From positions 22,886,701 through 22,950,700 of the forward strand of contig NC_087063.1 in NCBI RefSeq assembly GCF_963678635.1: DNA of 64,000 nt. The letters run 5' to 3'. The notes beneath the pieces were generated by a model. The model saw nothing but the letters and a program-made list of their open reading frames with translations, was not told the DNA's origin and made no database searches. The translations under genes and the position numbers were made by a program. This stretch comes from Symsagittifera roscoffensis (lineage: Eukaryota; Xenacoelomorpha; Acoela; Convolutidae). The first letter of the stretch is position 1. Each line of letters opens with the position of its first letter. Positions 36,501 to 46,317 of this stretch are shown here, in pieces.

Positions 36501-39465
36501 TTTACAGTGATTTTTTTTAAATAAAAAACCTCTTGGAAACAAAAACAGTAAGAGTTGTTTTTAAAAAACTATCAAAAAAAAAATTTTGTTAAAAAAAATG
36601 TGAAGTTGCGAAAGGCTTCGACATGAAGAGAGCGTGTTTTTAAGAATCATGTAAATGTGCCTTAATCGTGGGACAAAGGAAAAACTCATTTAAAAATGAA
36701 TTTTTATTTTTGGGAAAAAATTAGTTGAAATTAAAACTGAAAACAATACATCGCGTTTACAATATTAATTTCAACGCTTTTAGCAGAAGTCTTCCAACTG
36801 GTAAAATCAATTATTTCCTGCCAACATTCTTCTATCGAATTAAACTTGATCCGAATAAAACTCTATCGAAAAAAACTCGCTAGTCATAGGCCCTCGTAGT
36901 CGGTTCATTTACCTTTCTTGTACTTGTTCACTTCACGGTTATTGATTCTACTAACTGTCTATTACCTGCATACATACCAGTCACAGAGCAGCATAGAGGC
37001 TTTTCAGACAGCGGACAACAAACTGAGCCCATGCAGAGTAACAAGTGCAAAAGTTGAGGAGGGGGTTCAGCTTCCAAAAGAAAAACTAAATCCCGACATC
37101 AAGAAAAGCTGCAAAGATTATTACCAAGCATCAAAAAAAATGCTCAAAATATTTCGCATTAACGTTTTTTGCAAAGCATCATTTAGTTCAGACACGCATG
37201 CTTAACTAAACACAATGTGATTAGGCACAAAACCGATGCTTAATAAAAACCCGCAGGCTAGTAGTAGCGTTTCATTATATTCGCAGAGCATAGCTATTTA
37301 AATATCGAACATAGCTGAACCATGAAGATAAAACGTAAAGTTCTTAAAAATGTCAACATAGGTATTTCTTAAATAGGGCTGGCAATGTCTCACTCCATTA
37401 AAAAATATATAGATTGCAACAAAAGCCCAAAAATACGGAACAAAATTACATGCACCATTAGAATTCTCGAGCTTAGTCGTCTCAAGCATGGTTGTAGGAG
37501 TATCCTAAAGACAGCTGAACCTTCAAAAAAGTCGAGCTACGAAAACTAATAACTAGCCGGGCAAAAAACAGACGGACGATAATCCGAGACAGCACGAACA
37601 AAACAAGTTTGTAAAAAAACCGGCTGAAATTGAACTATAAGTCTGAGCCATCATATCTAGTGCGGCTACCAAGCGGTAACAAAGCCAAAAAAACAGCAGA
37701 AACCCGAAAAAAAACTAAGTCGAAAAAATTCAGGAAAATTTTAACTGGAAAAAGTCCTTTTTAAGCCCTCTTCCCTAAGAACTCATACACACTCAGTCAT
37801 CAAATGACGCAAAAATCTTTTTTCAGTCATCAAATGACGCAAAAAAAACCACTAGCGAAGCGAGTTGGTAAAATTACAACTAACATAAAAAACAAATGCT
37901 CAAAACAAGTCTGTTGTAACAGAAAGGAGAAAGGCCTAGTAGATGAAGGAATCCAGGAGATGAGCACTTTGATTAAAGTTATTTACGGGAAAACAAATCT
38001 AGTGCCCGATTGCAATACCCTTGCTTATCGCAAAGGTATAAAAAGCAATGCGAACAAAATTTGCTGAGAATTTCGCCAGAATTAGTATGGTGCAATATAT
38101 TTTGCGGTGCAATTTTAAGATTAAAACAATAAAACTGTTCAAAATACCGTGTAAATTGTTAAGCAAACAATATCACAGTCAACCTTTTTTGTAGCCCAGC
38201 AAAAATAAAGAGAAGTATGATCTCCGAAATTTTGTATAATTAAACAATTTCTGCGTGATAGCCAAAACATATCATATTTACACTCTAAAATTCTAACTTT
38301 TTTTATTTAATAAAAATTTTGACACTTTTTGCGTAATTTTTGGGTTTCTACCCTTCATAAAATTTGTTGGACACAAAAAATAGGTCCATTTTGATATAGT
38401 TTGCAGCGTATCTTTTGCGTAATTTTGAGTGAAACAAGTTTAAAAAATGATTCATGCCACCTAAAGAGCAGTATTAAGTTATATTGCCAACTATTTGGTA
38501 TAAACTGCATTTCATTTTCTTTGACGAGTCACACTAACCTCTTTCGGTGAGTGAGTTTTCGGCCAAAACTTTAACAAAGCAGCAACCACGGGCTGCGTAA
38601 GACTACTGTCTTTTTCCAGAAACTGTACAATGCAATAAGCTAGCTGGGGATGATAAACCGAAAGACTCTTAGCTTTGTGCAGGGGCAGCAGCACCTTAAG
38701 CAGAAATACTTTGTGTTCCTCTTTTAGAGGCATGAAGAAACCGTTGATTATGCTGCCCAGAATTTCTAATAGCTCCGCTACGCCATTGTGGCGCTCTGTT
38801 TCATAGATGAATCTGTAAAACGTGTGATTAATCTGCTTTCGTATAAAAGCACGGAGACCCAGCATCTTTCCATAGATTCTGTGCAATGTTGTCTTTAACA
38901 GATCTCTTTCTCTGGGATCCTCGCTGTCGAATAGCTCCAGAAGTTGCGATACAAACTGTTGATCAATATGTTTCTTAGCCGCATTAGCTGAAAAATCTGG
39001 GCTTTCTATGAAGCGAAGCAACAGTTCATAAACAATCTGCAAATGGGGCCACGCTGCCTCTAGACTCGGCTCATCTTCTTCCGGGTCAAATTCGGCTCCG
39101 CTTGGGTTACTCGGAGGAGGAAGTGTTCGGAAGAGATTACAGCTGAACATTCGAACAGCTTCGGCGTAAATAGTTTCAGTGAGAACATTCCTGTTTTGTG
39201 AGAAGTACTGAACAAGTTCGTTTAGCGTCGCTCTTTTAGCTTCTTTGTGTTTCAACTCACTTAAAGGATTAGCGCTGAAATCAAAAAGAACGCTACAGAG
39301 ACGCAATTTCTCTACAACTAATTTCTCGCGTTCATCTGCACCATTGGTTTCTGTTAGAAGCGGAAGCTTGACAAACTCCCTCTCTTGAATCGAACCCACA
39401 TCCGTTTCACTGGTACCATTGGTAGCCTCTTTGGCGCTTTTCTCCTTTTTTGATTTTGTCGGCAT
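18515..39465 (-). CDS. PPP2R5: PP2A B56-family regulatory subunit (PPP2R5-like), four exons
   Basis: B56 subunits direct protein phosphatase 2A to substrates through a HEAT-like solenoid that binds LxxIxE motifs. Exons: 38539-39465 (ATG at 39465, 309 codons), 33837-34084, 23029-23203, 18515-18721; about 518 residues, near the usual 500-600. Exon 1 carries the conserved core: [69 protein letters not shown] and [10 protein letters not shown]. Exon 2 gives [12 protein letters not shown] and [19 protein letters not shown]. Exon 3 gives [18 protein letters not shown]. All phases agree (0, 2, 0). This pattern is closest to the gamma/delta group. Exon 4, 4.3 kb away, is phase-compatible but does not resemble the vertebrate tail, so it is less certain than the rest. 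Introns of 4.5, 10.6 and 4.3 kb are full of repeats. Confidence 0.9.
18722..23028. other. PPP2R5 intron 3: repeats, no exon seen
   Basis: AT-rich intron with a hairpin-family element near 19483-19515, dispersed-family members near 19699-20165 and 20440-20830, and a tRNA-like repeat near 21255-21530. Small open frames here (for example on the minus strand at 19478-20008) are made of these repeats and have no recognisable protein signature. Confidence 0.55.
21255..21530 (-). repeat. tRNA-like SINE family member 1
   Basis: Shares about 250 bp with 24955-25170: cttattttgctg-gggtct, then catgataccttagagctaaa-like sequence, tatttgtaatataatactctgtgtt and aaaatgaacac. The minus strand at the left end resembles tRNA A and B boxes. 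The right end carries the tail tttgcgacttaggttgg-aaaaaaag, which is also seen in the Derlin intron repeats near 9170 and 9840. Confidence 0.5.
24955..25170 (-). repeat. tRNA-like SINE family member 2
   Basis: Diverged relative of 21255-21530. The minus strand shows gtagcttagagttaggg (A-box-like) and gggggttcgaagc (B-box-like), about 45 bp apart. Confidence 0.5.
26776..28432. repeat. Intronic large repeat, copy 1
   Basis: About 1.65 kb, beginning aaaatgaaccgaatttcag and ending near aaaggaaaaaaactcattt. It recurs at 28852-30493 at very high identity, 2076 bp downstream. A diverged third copy of the left part lies at about 31284-32530, and the right part has a diverged relative at about 25590-25910. 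Confidence 0.88.
28852..30493. repeat. Intronic large repeat, copy 2
   Basis: Nearly identical to copy 1, with a few small indels. The 28433-28851 spacer is single-copy. The DNA right of copy 2 (about 30500-31120) matches 25970-26640, so the ancestral order was probably three adjoining modules duplicated more than once. Confidence 0.88.
31284..32530. repeat. Intronic large repeat, diverged copy 3
   Basis: Clearly related to the left part of copies 1 and 2 throughout its length but with many substitutions, so it separated much earlier. It holds the only uninterrupted version of a short exon-like ORF (31975-32142). Confidence 0.8.
31975..32142 (+). pseudogene. Exon-like ORF remnant in the intronic repeat, unidentified
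   Basis: After a pyrimidine-rich tract and AG (gatttttcctcag), 56 codons run open from cacccg to TAG at 32140. The peptide contains [20 protein letters not shown] and a helix-like [20 protein letters not shown]. Copies 1 (27449-27620) and 2 (about 29518-29689) share a 4-bp insertion (ggaa) that breaks the frame. Downstream fragments, such as one reading [10 protein letters not shown], suggest a decayed mobile-element or retrogene ORF. I do not recognise the family. Confidence 0.35.
34085..38538. other. PPP2R5 intron 1: AT-rich, no exon seen
   Basis: Very A-rich plus strand with many homopolymer runs, a hairpin-family element near 34339-34375 and a short direct repeat of cagtcatcaaatgacgc near 37794 and 37825. 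The open frame at 37804-38067 is built from this repeat-rich DNA, and its cttgcttatcgcaaa motif also occurs in the Derlin intron near 8740. No supported gene. Confidence 0.5.
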
Positions 39466-40009
39466 ACTTTCGGTTTCTTCTGATTAGTCACTCGGGTTTA
39501 CAAGTAAAGATTATCATCGCACAGGAGGTACAAGATAAATCTATTGTCATATCTCATATTCGGATTAGCAGCACATTGATCGAAGTTATTCTATTAGATC
39601 ATTTATCTGCAGCAACCTAATCCTAAAAAATACAATTGCATAAAATATTTATTGGTAAATCAGATGGTCAGAAATTGTTGTTAACCCAAGTTACTACACT
39701 AGTCCTTCATCATGTCACCCGGTCGAAAAACCAATGGAATTTCATGAATTAGGGGAAAACTAACGCATAACATGGAGGAAGTAATAAGAATTTTAAAATA
39801 TTAATTCAAACGTTTTCGCACATTTTGTGCATCATCAGGATTAAAAGTTTCTTTACAAAATTTACAAAACGATCAAAGATCTGAAAAATTGAGAATCATG
39901 TCAAAATATGCTCAACATTTTTTGACCAATCAAATTTAAACAACTGTAACTACATAAATTACGTAACCATTAATAACATTTCTGTTATTACCGTCAGTTG
40001 TTCAGGAAA
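39466..40009. other. Upstream region of the B56 gene
   Basis: Should hold the promoter and 5' UTR of the minus-strand B56 gene. I see no clear TATA box at the usual distance and no gene. The right part approaches the LINE remnant. Confidence 0.35.
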
Positions 40010-40662
40010 GCAAAAGGATCAGTGTTGTAAGGCTGCAAACAAGGCTAACTCATTTCTAGGAATGATCAGGCGAACCTTGGAGTATAAGAAGGATATTCTA
40101 CTGCCCTTGTACAAGACCCTAGTTAGACATTTGCTTGAGTATTGTGGACCAGCTTGGAGACCGTAACTGAGAAAAGGACATTACTATTACTGAGAAAGTA
40201 CAGTGCCGATTTACTAAAATGAATTCTGGTTTCAAAAAATTTTCTTATGCGGAGCGACTGCGTAAACTTTCTTTAACAACTATGGAGACGCGATTTTTAC
40301 GAAATGATCTTATTTTGGTTTACAAAATCTTGACCGGAAAGGTAGACATTGATCCTGGGATATTCTTCGTTGAAAACTGGAATACGAATCTGAGAGGTCA
40401 CAAATTTAAGCTTACGAAATCAAAGTTCCACCTGACTAGAACAGCACACTCATTTTCTCGACGCATTATCAATTGCTGGAACTCTCTCCCAGATTGGGTT
40501 ATAAATGCAGAGACGCTTTGCGATTTCAAAAAGGAGTTGCAACAAGTGCAACCCTTCAATTCTTCCGGTATAATGGCTTATGCCGCTTCTGGGCAAGCCA
40601 AATTAATCATTTATTTGCGTTTCTTTCAAGACGATGTGATGCATGGCCCACAAGGTATTTAA
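40010..40662 (+). mobile_element. 3' end of a decayed non-LTR retrotransposon (CR1/Jockey-like LINE)
   Basis: An upstream segment around 40030-40163 encodes FLGMIRRTLEYKK and LLPLYKTLVRHLLEYCGPAW, typical of the region after the catalytic part of LINE reverse transcriptases. A stop and frameshifts separate it from an ORF at 40219-40662 with YAERLRKLSL, LVYKILTGK and RIINCWNSLPDWVI, the usual C-terminal tail with its invariant WNSLP. The element is 5'-truncated and inactive. It ends about 360 bp before the LTR element begins. Confidence 0.85.
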
Positions 40663-41024
40663 CAAGGTGAATAACATTTTCCTGTAAATTTCTGAGATTT
40701 TTAGTTTTTGTTCTTTCATTGTTTTAAAGTTTCGATTTGGTAATATTTCCCAATTCTGATATTTCAGTTTTTTGAATTTTAGCCATTTTATACATGGACT
40801 ATAATTTGAGTATTAATTCCCTGCTCCTGAATTCATCGCGTGTGTTGAATCTCCGCCTCTCCATCCAAATTTGCAAGGCCCCTAGTGTGAGTATCTTCTG
40901 AGTGTTGGCTGTATGATCTATAATCTCTGACTTCAGCTTAGCAGAACCACCTACCTCCTTATTACATTCTAACAAGTGTTACACTACCGGGGAGTCCCCC
41001 TGCGGTGTTTACCGACCCTCGTGG
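40663..41024. other. Spacer between the LINE remnant and the left LTR
   Basis: No gene is seen. It may hold the LINE 3' UTR. The last 50 bp include a small palindrome-like ggggagtccccc just before the LTR start. Confidence 0.3.
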
Positions 41025-42853
41025 TGTGCCAGTCGGTCATATTTGGAAGTTTGACCTTGAGAAAAACAAGAACGCTTAATTTTGGAGTGAAATTTGATTT
41101 TTCAAAAACTCGAATGGAGCCTGTCATGCACGATTTTCTCGCGATAACTGAAAACCGAAAAAGAGAAATCAGAACGATCGAGTTACAATCGCGGGAAAAG
41201 TTGCCAGATAAAGCAGTAGGAAATTGCCATTCGCAATTTCCGTCACAATAAAACTAGAGTAGAGCTGTCCTATCTGAAACAGAAGGAAGCGTATTCCCGA
41301 GAACTGGACCATTATTGCTCGACTGGATTATTATTCAAACTGGAATAGAGTGAACCTTCGATGGAAAGGTGGACAGATTGAGTGTACCAATGGTTCACGA
41401 GAAGACATACTCTAGAGTTCAAACTTGGTCCTGTTATTGAAACTGATAAACATTAAACTCATTTCGTTACATTATTTAATTCTCGAGTTGATTACCGACT
41501 TAATTACTCCCAGTTCTTGAGCGTGCTACGATGTGAGTACTCAATTTAAATTTCTAGAGTGTGTTTTATGATTGTTATGTTGAGGTAAGGCGAGTTTTAG
41601 GTTGATCCATCTGAAATGGATCAAAATTCCTCTGTCTGATAAAAAGTAACTTAACGGATTGTTCTGACCCGGTTTTTAACGGCGTTCAAGTATTTTGGGT
41701 ATCTAGACACCTAAGTATGGGGACGTTCTTATTTCTAGAGTAGGGGGATATTTTGGTAGTAGCCTTTAAGCTGTAACGGGTCGTAGTCTCATGTCACAAG
41801 CGAACCGAATTGGCTCCGACTGATTTGAGGTAGAAAAACACAAGAGATAGTGTCCCTGACTCTTGAGCCAATAGTTATAGGGCCTATTTTTCTTAAGCCT
41901 CATGTGTGACTACAGTAGACGAATGTTACACAGTGTTTTTATGGCGCTCCTGGGTGTTTACGACATCAAGACTACGGAGTCGAACCCACTTGAGACAGCT
42001 TCGGGCTGCATGCCCATTCTAGAGTACCGATGGTACGGTTCGGCAGGAACGTGCGAACCTTCCGGTTGTACCGTGATAGTTTTTTAAGAAAACTCGAGAA
42101 AACTTCCTGGCACGCTCTCCGAACGAGGCTTAGCTAACCGAGTAAAGGGGGGCAACTAGGGGGACAAAAACACGAGCAAAAAGACAAAAAGCGAAACAAA
42201 AACCAGAAAAGAATAAAAAAAGGAACAAAAACAATAAAACGAAAAAAGACAGTGACTTTGACACCAGATTAGTTGGATCAAACCTTTATATTAATTAAAT
42301 AGTATACCCATACTGTTTTACAAGTTCGATCGTTTCGATCAACCTAGCAATTTAACCCAGTAACCTCAATAAAGTGCCCGAGTGTGGGGCGTTGTCAAGG
42401 GTTTTCAGATAGCTTGGAACTTAGCTGGACAACAAGGAGACTTGACTGGAAGAGGTGACCAGCCGAGTGGAAAAGTGGTTCAGGAGCACTTGAGCTGAAC
42501 CAATAGGAGACTGGACTGGAAGAGGTGACCAGTCGAGTGGGAAAGTAGCCAAGGAGGATTTGGCAATTCTCGAATTCTCAAGTTGGGCAGAACGGGTATC
42601 GTTAAAATCCACATTACATTATAGGAGATAAGTGCAAAATTGGATAAGCGAAATCCCCCGGTTTTGAGGAACGTTTTTACTTGAGCAGGCCTGGAGACAG
42701 GTCTACGGTTTTCTCTTGAGAGGTTTAGCACCCGGCGCTTAAGGTAATTTTAGGCTTAAGAAGGGGGCTAAAAGGGGGGGGGAGGTTAGAAGGGGGGCTG
42801 GTTGCTGGTTAAGTTAGAGGTTGGCGGTTATAATTTGTAAAAAGCGGAGACAC
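41025..42853 (+). repeat. Left LTR, first 1.83-kb repeat
   Basis: Starts TGTGCCAG and is closest to the right LTR at 63726. It contains AATAAA at 41247 and 42368, a TA-rich stretch near 42284, two 70-bp repeats around gaagaggtgaccag (42449 and 42519), and a G-rich end with runs of up to nine G near 42775. Directly followed by a second related repeat. Confidence 0.88.
42368..42373 (+). promoter_or_regulatory. Candidate LTR poly(A) signal
   Basis: AATAAA in cctcaataaagtgcccg, conserved at 44179-44184 in the second repeat, followed by GT-rich sequence. The equivalent in the right LTR lies beyond the window. Confidence 0.45.
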
Positions 42854-44722
42854 TGTGCCAGTCGGTAATATTTGGAAGTTTGACCTTGAGAAAAGCAAGA
42901 GCACTCAATTTTGGGGTGAAATTGAATTTTTCAAAAATTCGAATGGAGCCTGTCATGCACGATTTTCTCGCGATAACTGAAAAACCGAAAAAGAGAATTC
43001 AGAACGATCGAATAACAATCGCGGGAAAGTTGTCAGATAAAAAACAAGTGGGAAATTGCTATTCGCAATTTCCATCATAGTGAACAAGAGTAGAGCTGTC
43101 CTATCTGAAATAGAAGACAGAGTATTCCCGAGAGAACAATTATTCGAACTGGACTAGAGTGAACCTTCGACTGAAAGGTGGACAGCTGGAGTGTCCCAAT
43201 GGTTCACATAAAACTTCATTCTAGAGTTCAAACTTAACTCTGCCATTTAAACTGACAAACATTGGACTTATCTAGTTATATTAGTTAATTCTAGAGTTGC
43301 TCACCCATTTAATTACCTCCTGTGCTTGAGCGCATCAACATGTGAGTCCTTAATTTAAATTTCTAGAGTGTGTTTTATGATTGTTATGTTGAGGTGAGGC
43401 GAGTTTTAGGTTGATCCATCTGAAATGGATCAAAGTTCCACTGTCTAATAAAAAGTAACTTAACGGATTGTTCCGACCCGGTTTTTAACGGCGTTCGTGT
43501 ATTTTGGGTATCTAGAGACCTAAGTATGGGGACGTTATTATTTCTAGAGTGGGGGGATATTTTGGTAGTGGCCTTTAAGCTGTAACGGGTCGTAGTCTCA
43601 TGTCACAAGCGAACCGAATTGGCTCCGACTGATTTGAGGTAGAAAAACACAAGAGATAGTGTCCCTGACTCTTGAGCCAATGGTTATAGGGCCTATTTTT
43701 CTTAAGCCTCATGTGTGACTACAGTAGACGAATGTTACATAGTGTTTTTTTATGGCGCTCATGGGTGTTTACGACACCATGACTACGGAGTCGAACCCAC
43801 TTGAGACAGCTTCGGGCTACATGCCCATTCTAGAGTACCGGTGGTACGGTTCGACAGGAACGTGCAAACCTTCCGGTTGTACCGTGATAGCTTTTTAAGA
43901 AAACTCGAGAAAACTTCCTGGTACGCTCTCCGAACGAGGCTTAGCTAACCGAGTAAAGGGGGGCAACTAGGGGGACAAAAACACGAGCAAAAAGACAAAA
44001 AGCAAAACAAAAACCAAAAAAGAATAGAAAAAGGAACAAAAACCATAAAACGAAAAAAGACAGTGGATTTGACACCAGATTAGTTGGATCAAACCTTTAT
44101 ATTAATTAAATAGTATACCAATACTGTTTTAAAAGTTCGATCGTTTCGATCAACCTAGCAATTTAACATAGTAACCTTAATAAAGTGCCCGAGTGTGGGG
44201 CGTTGTCAAGGGTTTTCAGATAGCTTGGAACTTAGCTGGGCAACAAGGAGACTTGACTGGAAGAGGTGACCAGCCGAGTGGGAAAGTGGTTCAGGAGCAC
44301 TTGAGCTGAACCAATAGGAGACTCGACTGGAAGAGGTGACCAGCCGAGTGGGAAAGTGGTTCAGGAACACTTGAGCTGAACCAATAGGAGACTGGACTGG
44401 AAGAGGTGACCAGTCGAGTGGGAAAGTAGCCAAGAAGGATTTGGCAGTTCTCGAGTTCTCAAGTTGGGCAGAACGGGTATCGTTAAAATCCACATTACAT
44501 TATAGGAGATAAGTGTAAAATTGGATAAGCGAAATCCCCCGGTTTTGAGGAACGTTTTTACTTAAGCAGGCCTGGAGACAGGTCTACGGTTTTCTCTTGA
44601 GAGGTTTAGCACCCGGCGCTTAAGGTAATTTTAGGCTTAAGAAGGTGTGCTAAAAAGGGGGGAGGTTAGAAGGGGGACTGGTTAGGTTAGAGGTTGGCGG
44701 TTGTAAATTGTAAAAAGGGGGG
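42854..44722 (+). repeat. Second, diverged 1.85-kb LTR-like repeat
   Basis: Aligns with 41025-42853 along its whole length but with many more differences than the left and right LTRs show from each other. It starts TGTGCCAG and carries AATAAA at 44179. It has three 70-bp gaagaggtgaccag units (44260, 44330, 44400) where the first repeat has two. It is either the second half of a compound LTR or an older LTR next to which the element sits. Confidence 0.85.
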
Positions 44723-45284
44723 AAATTAGAGTAACTAATTAGTCGACATCGTTGATTTAGTTACATTAGTCATTTACACGCGTTGGTCATAGGAAGCGGA
44801 TATCCAAAATTGGAATCAGGTTAAGGTAGGTACCCTGGTCGGATCGGTAGGGGGGAACGAACATAGACAGTTTTTGTGATACCCCATAAGATCGCTAGCA
44901 GGGGGGAAGAAAACGCGTGGCAATTAGGTACCAGACATTTTTACGATAGAAGGTAGACATTTGTCACCTTTGAATTTTAGGTGGATTCATCTTTCTGTTT
45001 TTATTACTTTTTCTTGCTTAGGTTTTTGTTGCATTTTGGTAAGGATTTGTGTTTGGCTTTTATACGAACAGGTGATCACAAGATACCTGCGCACAGGTTT
45101 TGGTTTCAAGTTGCTTGGAACATTGAAAAAGAGGTAACTAAAAAAGGGGGGTCAGCATTTGGCCACTAAGAGAGGGTTTTTGGGAAAATTTTTACTAGAG
45201 CTTGAGTGGTGGTACAAGGTACAGTGAATCAAGAAGTCCCCATAACGAGGAAGAAAGAGGTCCCACCATTCAGACACTTGTCAA
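44723..45284 (+). other. Element leader between LTR repeat and minisatellite
   Basis: Non-coding leader with no gene. A primer-binding site (TGG followed by tRNA 3' end complement) should lie at its left edge but I could not recognise one. It includes G-rich stretches near 44820-44910 and a T-rich tract near 44990-45060. Confidence 0.4.
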
Positions 45285-45990
45285 CAGTCTTGGGACAGTG
45301 CAGTCCTGGGACAGTGGTATTGGGACAGTGGTCTTGGGACAGTGGTCTTGGGACAGTGGTCTTGGGACAGTGGTCTTGGGACAGTGGTCTTGGGACAGTG
45401 GCCTTGGGACAGTGGTCTTGGGACAGTGGTCTTGGGACAGTGGTCTTGGGACAGTGGTCTTGGGACAGTGGTCTTGGGACAGTGGTCTTGGGACAGTGGT
45501 CTTGAGACAGTGGTCTTGGGACAGTGGTCTTGGGACAGTGGTCTTGGGACACTAGCCTTGGGACAGGGGTCTTGAGACAGTAGTCTTGGGACAGTGGTCT
45601 TGGGACAGTGGTCTTGGGACAGTGGTCTTGGGACAGTGGTCTTGGGACAGTGGTCTTGGGACAGTGGTCTTGGGACAGTGGTCTTGGGATAGTGGTCTTG
45701 GGACAGTGGTCTTGGGATAGTGGTCTTGGGACAGTGGTCTTGGGACAGTGGTCTTGGGACACTAGCCTTGGGACAGTAGTCTTGGGACAGTGGTCTTGGG
45801 ACACTGGCCTTGGGACACTAGCCTTGGGACAGTAGTCTTGGGACACTAGCCTTGGGACAGTAGTCTTGGGACAGTGGTCTTGGGACACTAGCCTTGGGAC
45901 ACTGACCTTGGGGCAGTACTCTTGGGACAGTGTTGGGACAGTGGTCCTGGGATAGTACTCTCAGGACAAGGGTCTTGGGACACTGACGGA
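45285..45990 (+). repeat. 14-bp minisatellite in the element leader, about 50 copies
   Basis: Tandem copies of cttgggacagtggt with variants such as ttgggacactagcc. Because 14 is not a multiple of 3 and the unit lacks stops, all three plus frames and one minus frame stay open, giving artificial repetitive ORFs. Degenerate gggacagta/gggacggta units continue to about 46090. Located 330 bp upstream of gag. Confidence 0.95.
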
Positions 45991-46087
45991 AAGTACTGGG
46001 ACAGTACCGAACAGTCTTGGGACAGTAGAAAAAAACCTGGGACGGTACAAAGAAGAGTAGGGACGGTAACTGGAAGTCTTAGGACGG

Positions 46088-46095
46088 TATAAAAA
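46088..46095 (+). promoter_or_regulatory. TATA-like box upstream of gag
   Basis: TATAAAAA at the end of the minisatellite region, 222 bp before the gag ATG. No ATG occurs between it and the gag start. An internal promoter is possible but the LTR may also drive transcription. Confidence 0.3.
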
Positions 46096-46317
46096 TTGAA
46101 GTAAAATTACAATAAGTGTTTTGAGACAGATTTAAAACAGAACAACACTAGTCGGAACCCGGTACGGTTGAGACCACAAATAAAGAAAGTTTCAAGAAAG
46201 GTTTTTATCACGTTGTATATTTCCTTTTAAGAATTCTTTTCCACAAAAAATTTTATTCGTAGAGTAGGATTGTGTATATAATAATATTGTAAATAAGAGC
46301 AATTGTAAATAGAAATA

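Noticed and set aside
45202-45888. Long repetitive ORFs on both strands (GQWSWDSG-type and SQDHCPKT-type peptides)
   Set aside because: They come from a 14-bp minisatellite without stop codons. All three plus frames and one minus frame stay open for the same trivial reason.
45285-45990. CRISPR-like array
   Set aside because: The repeats are 14 bp without unique spacers, in a eukaryotic retroelement; this is a minisatellite.
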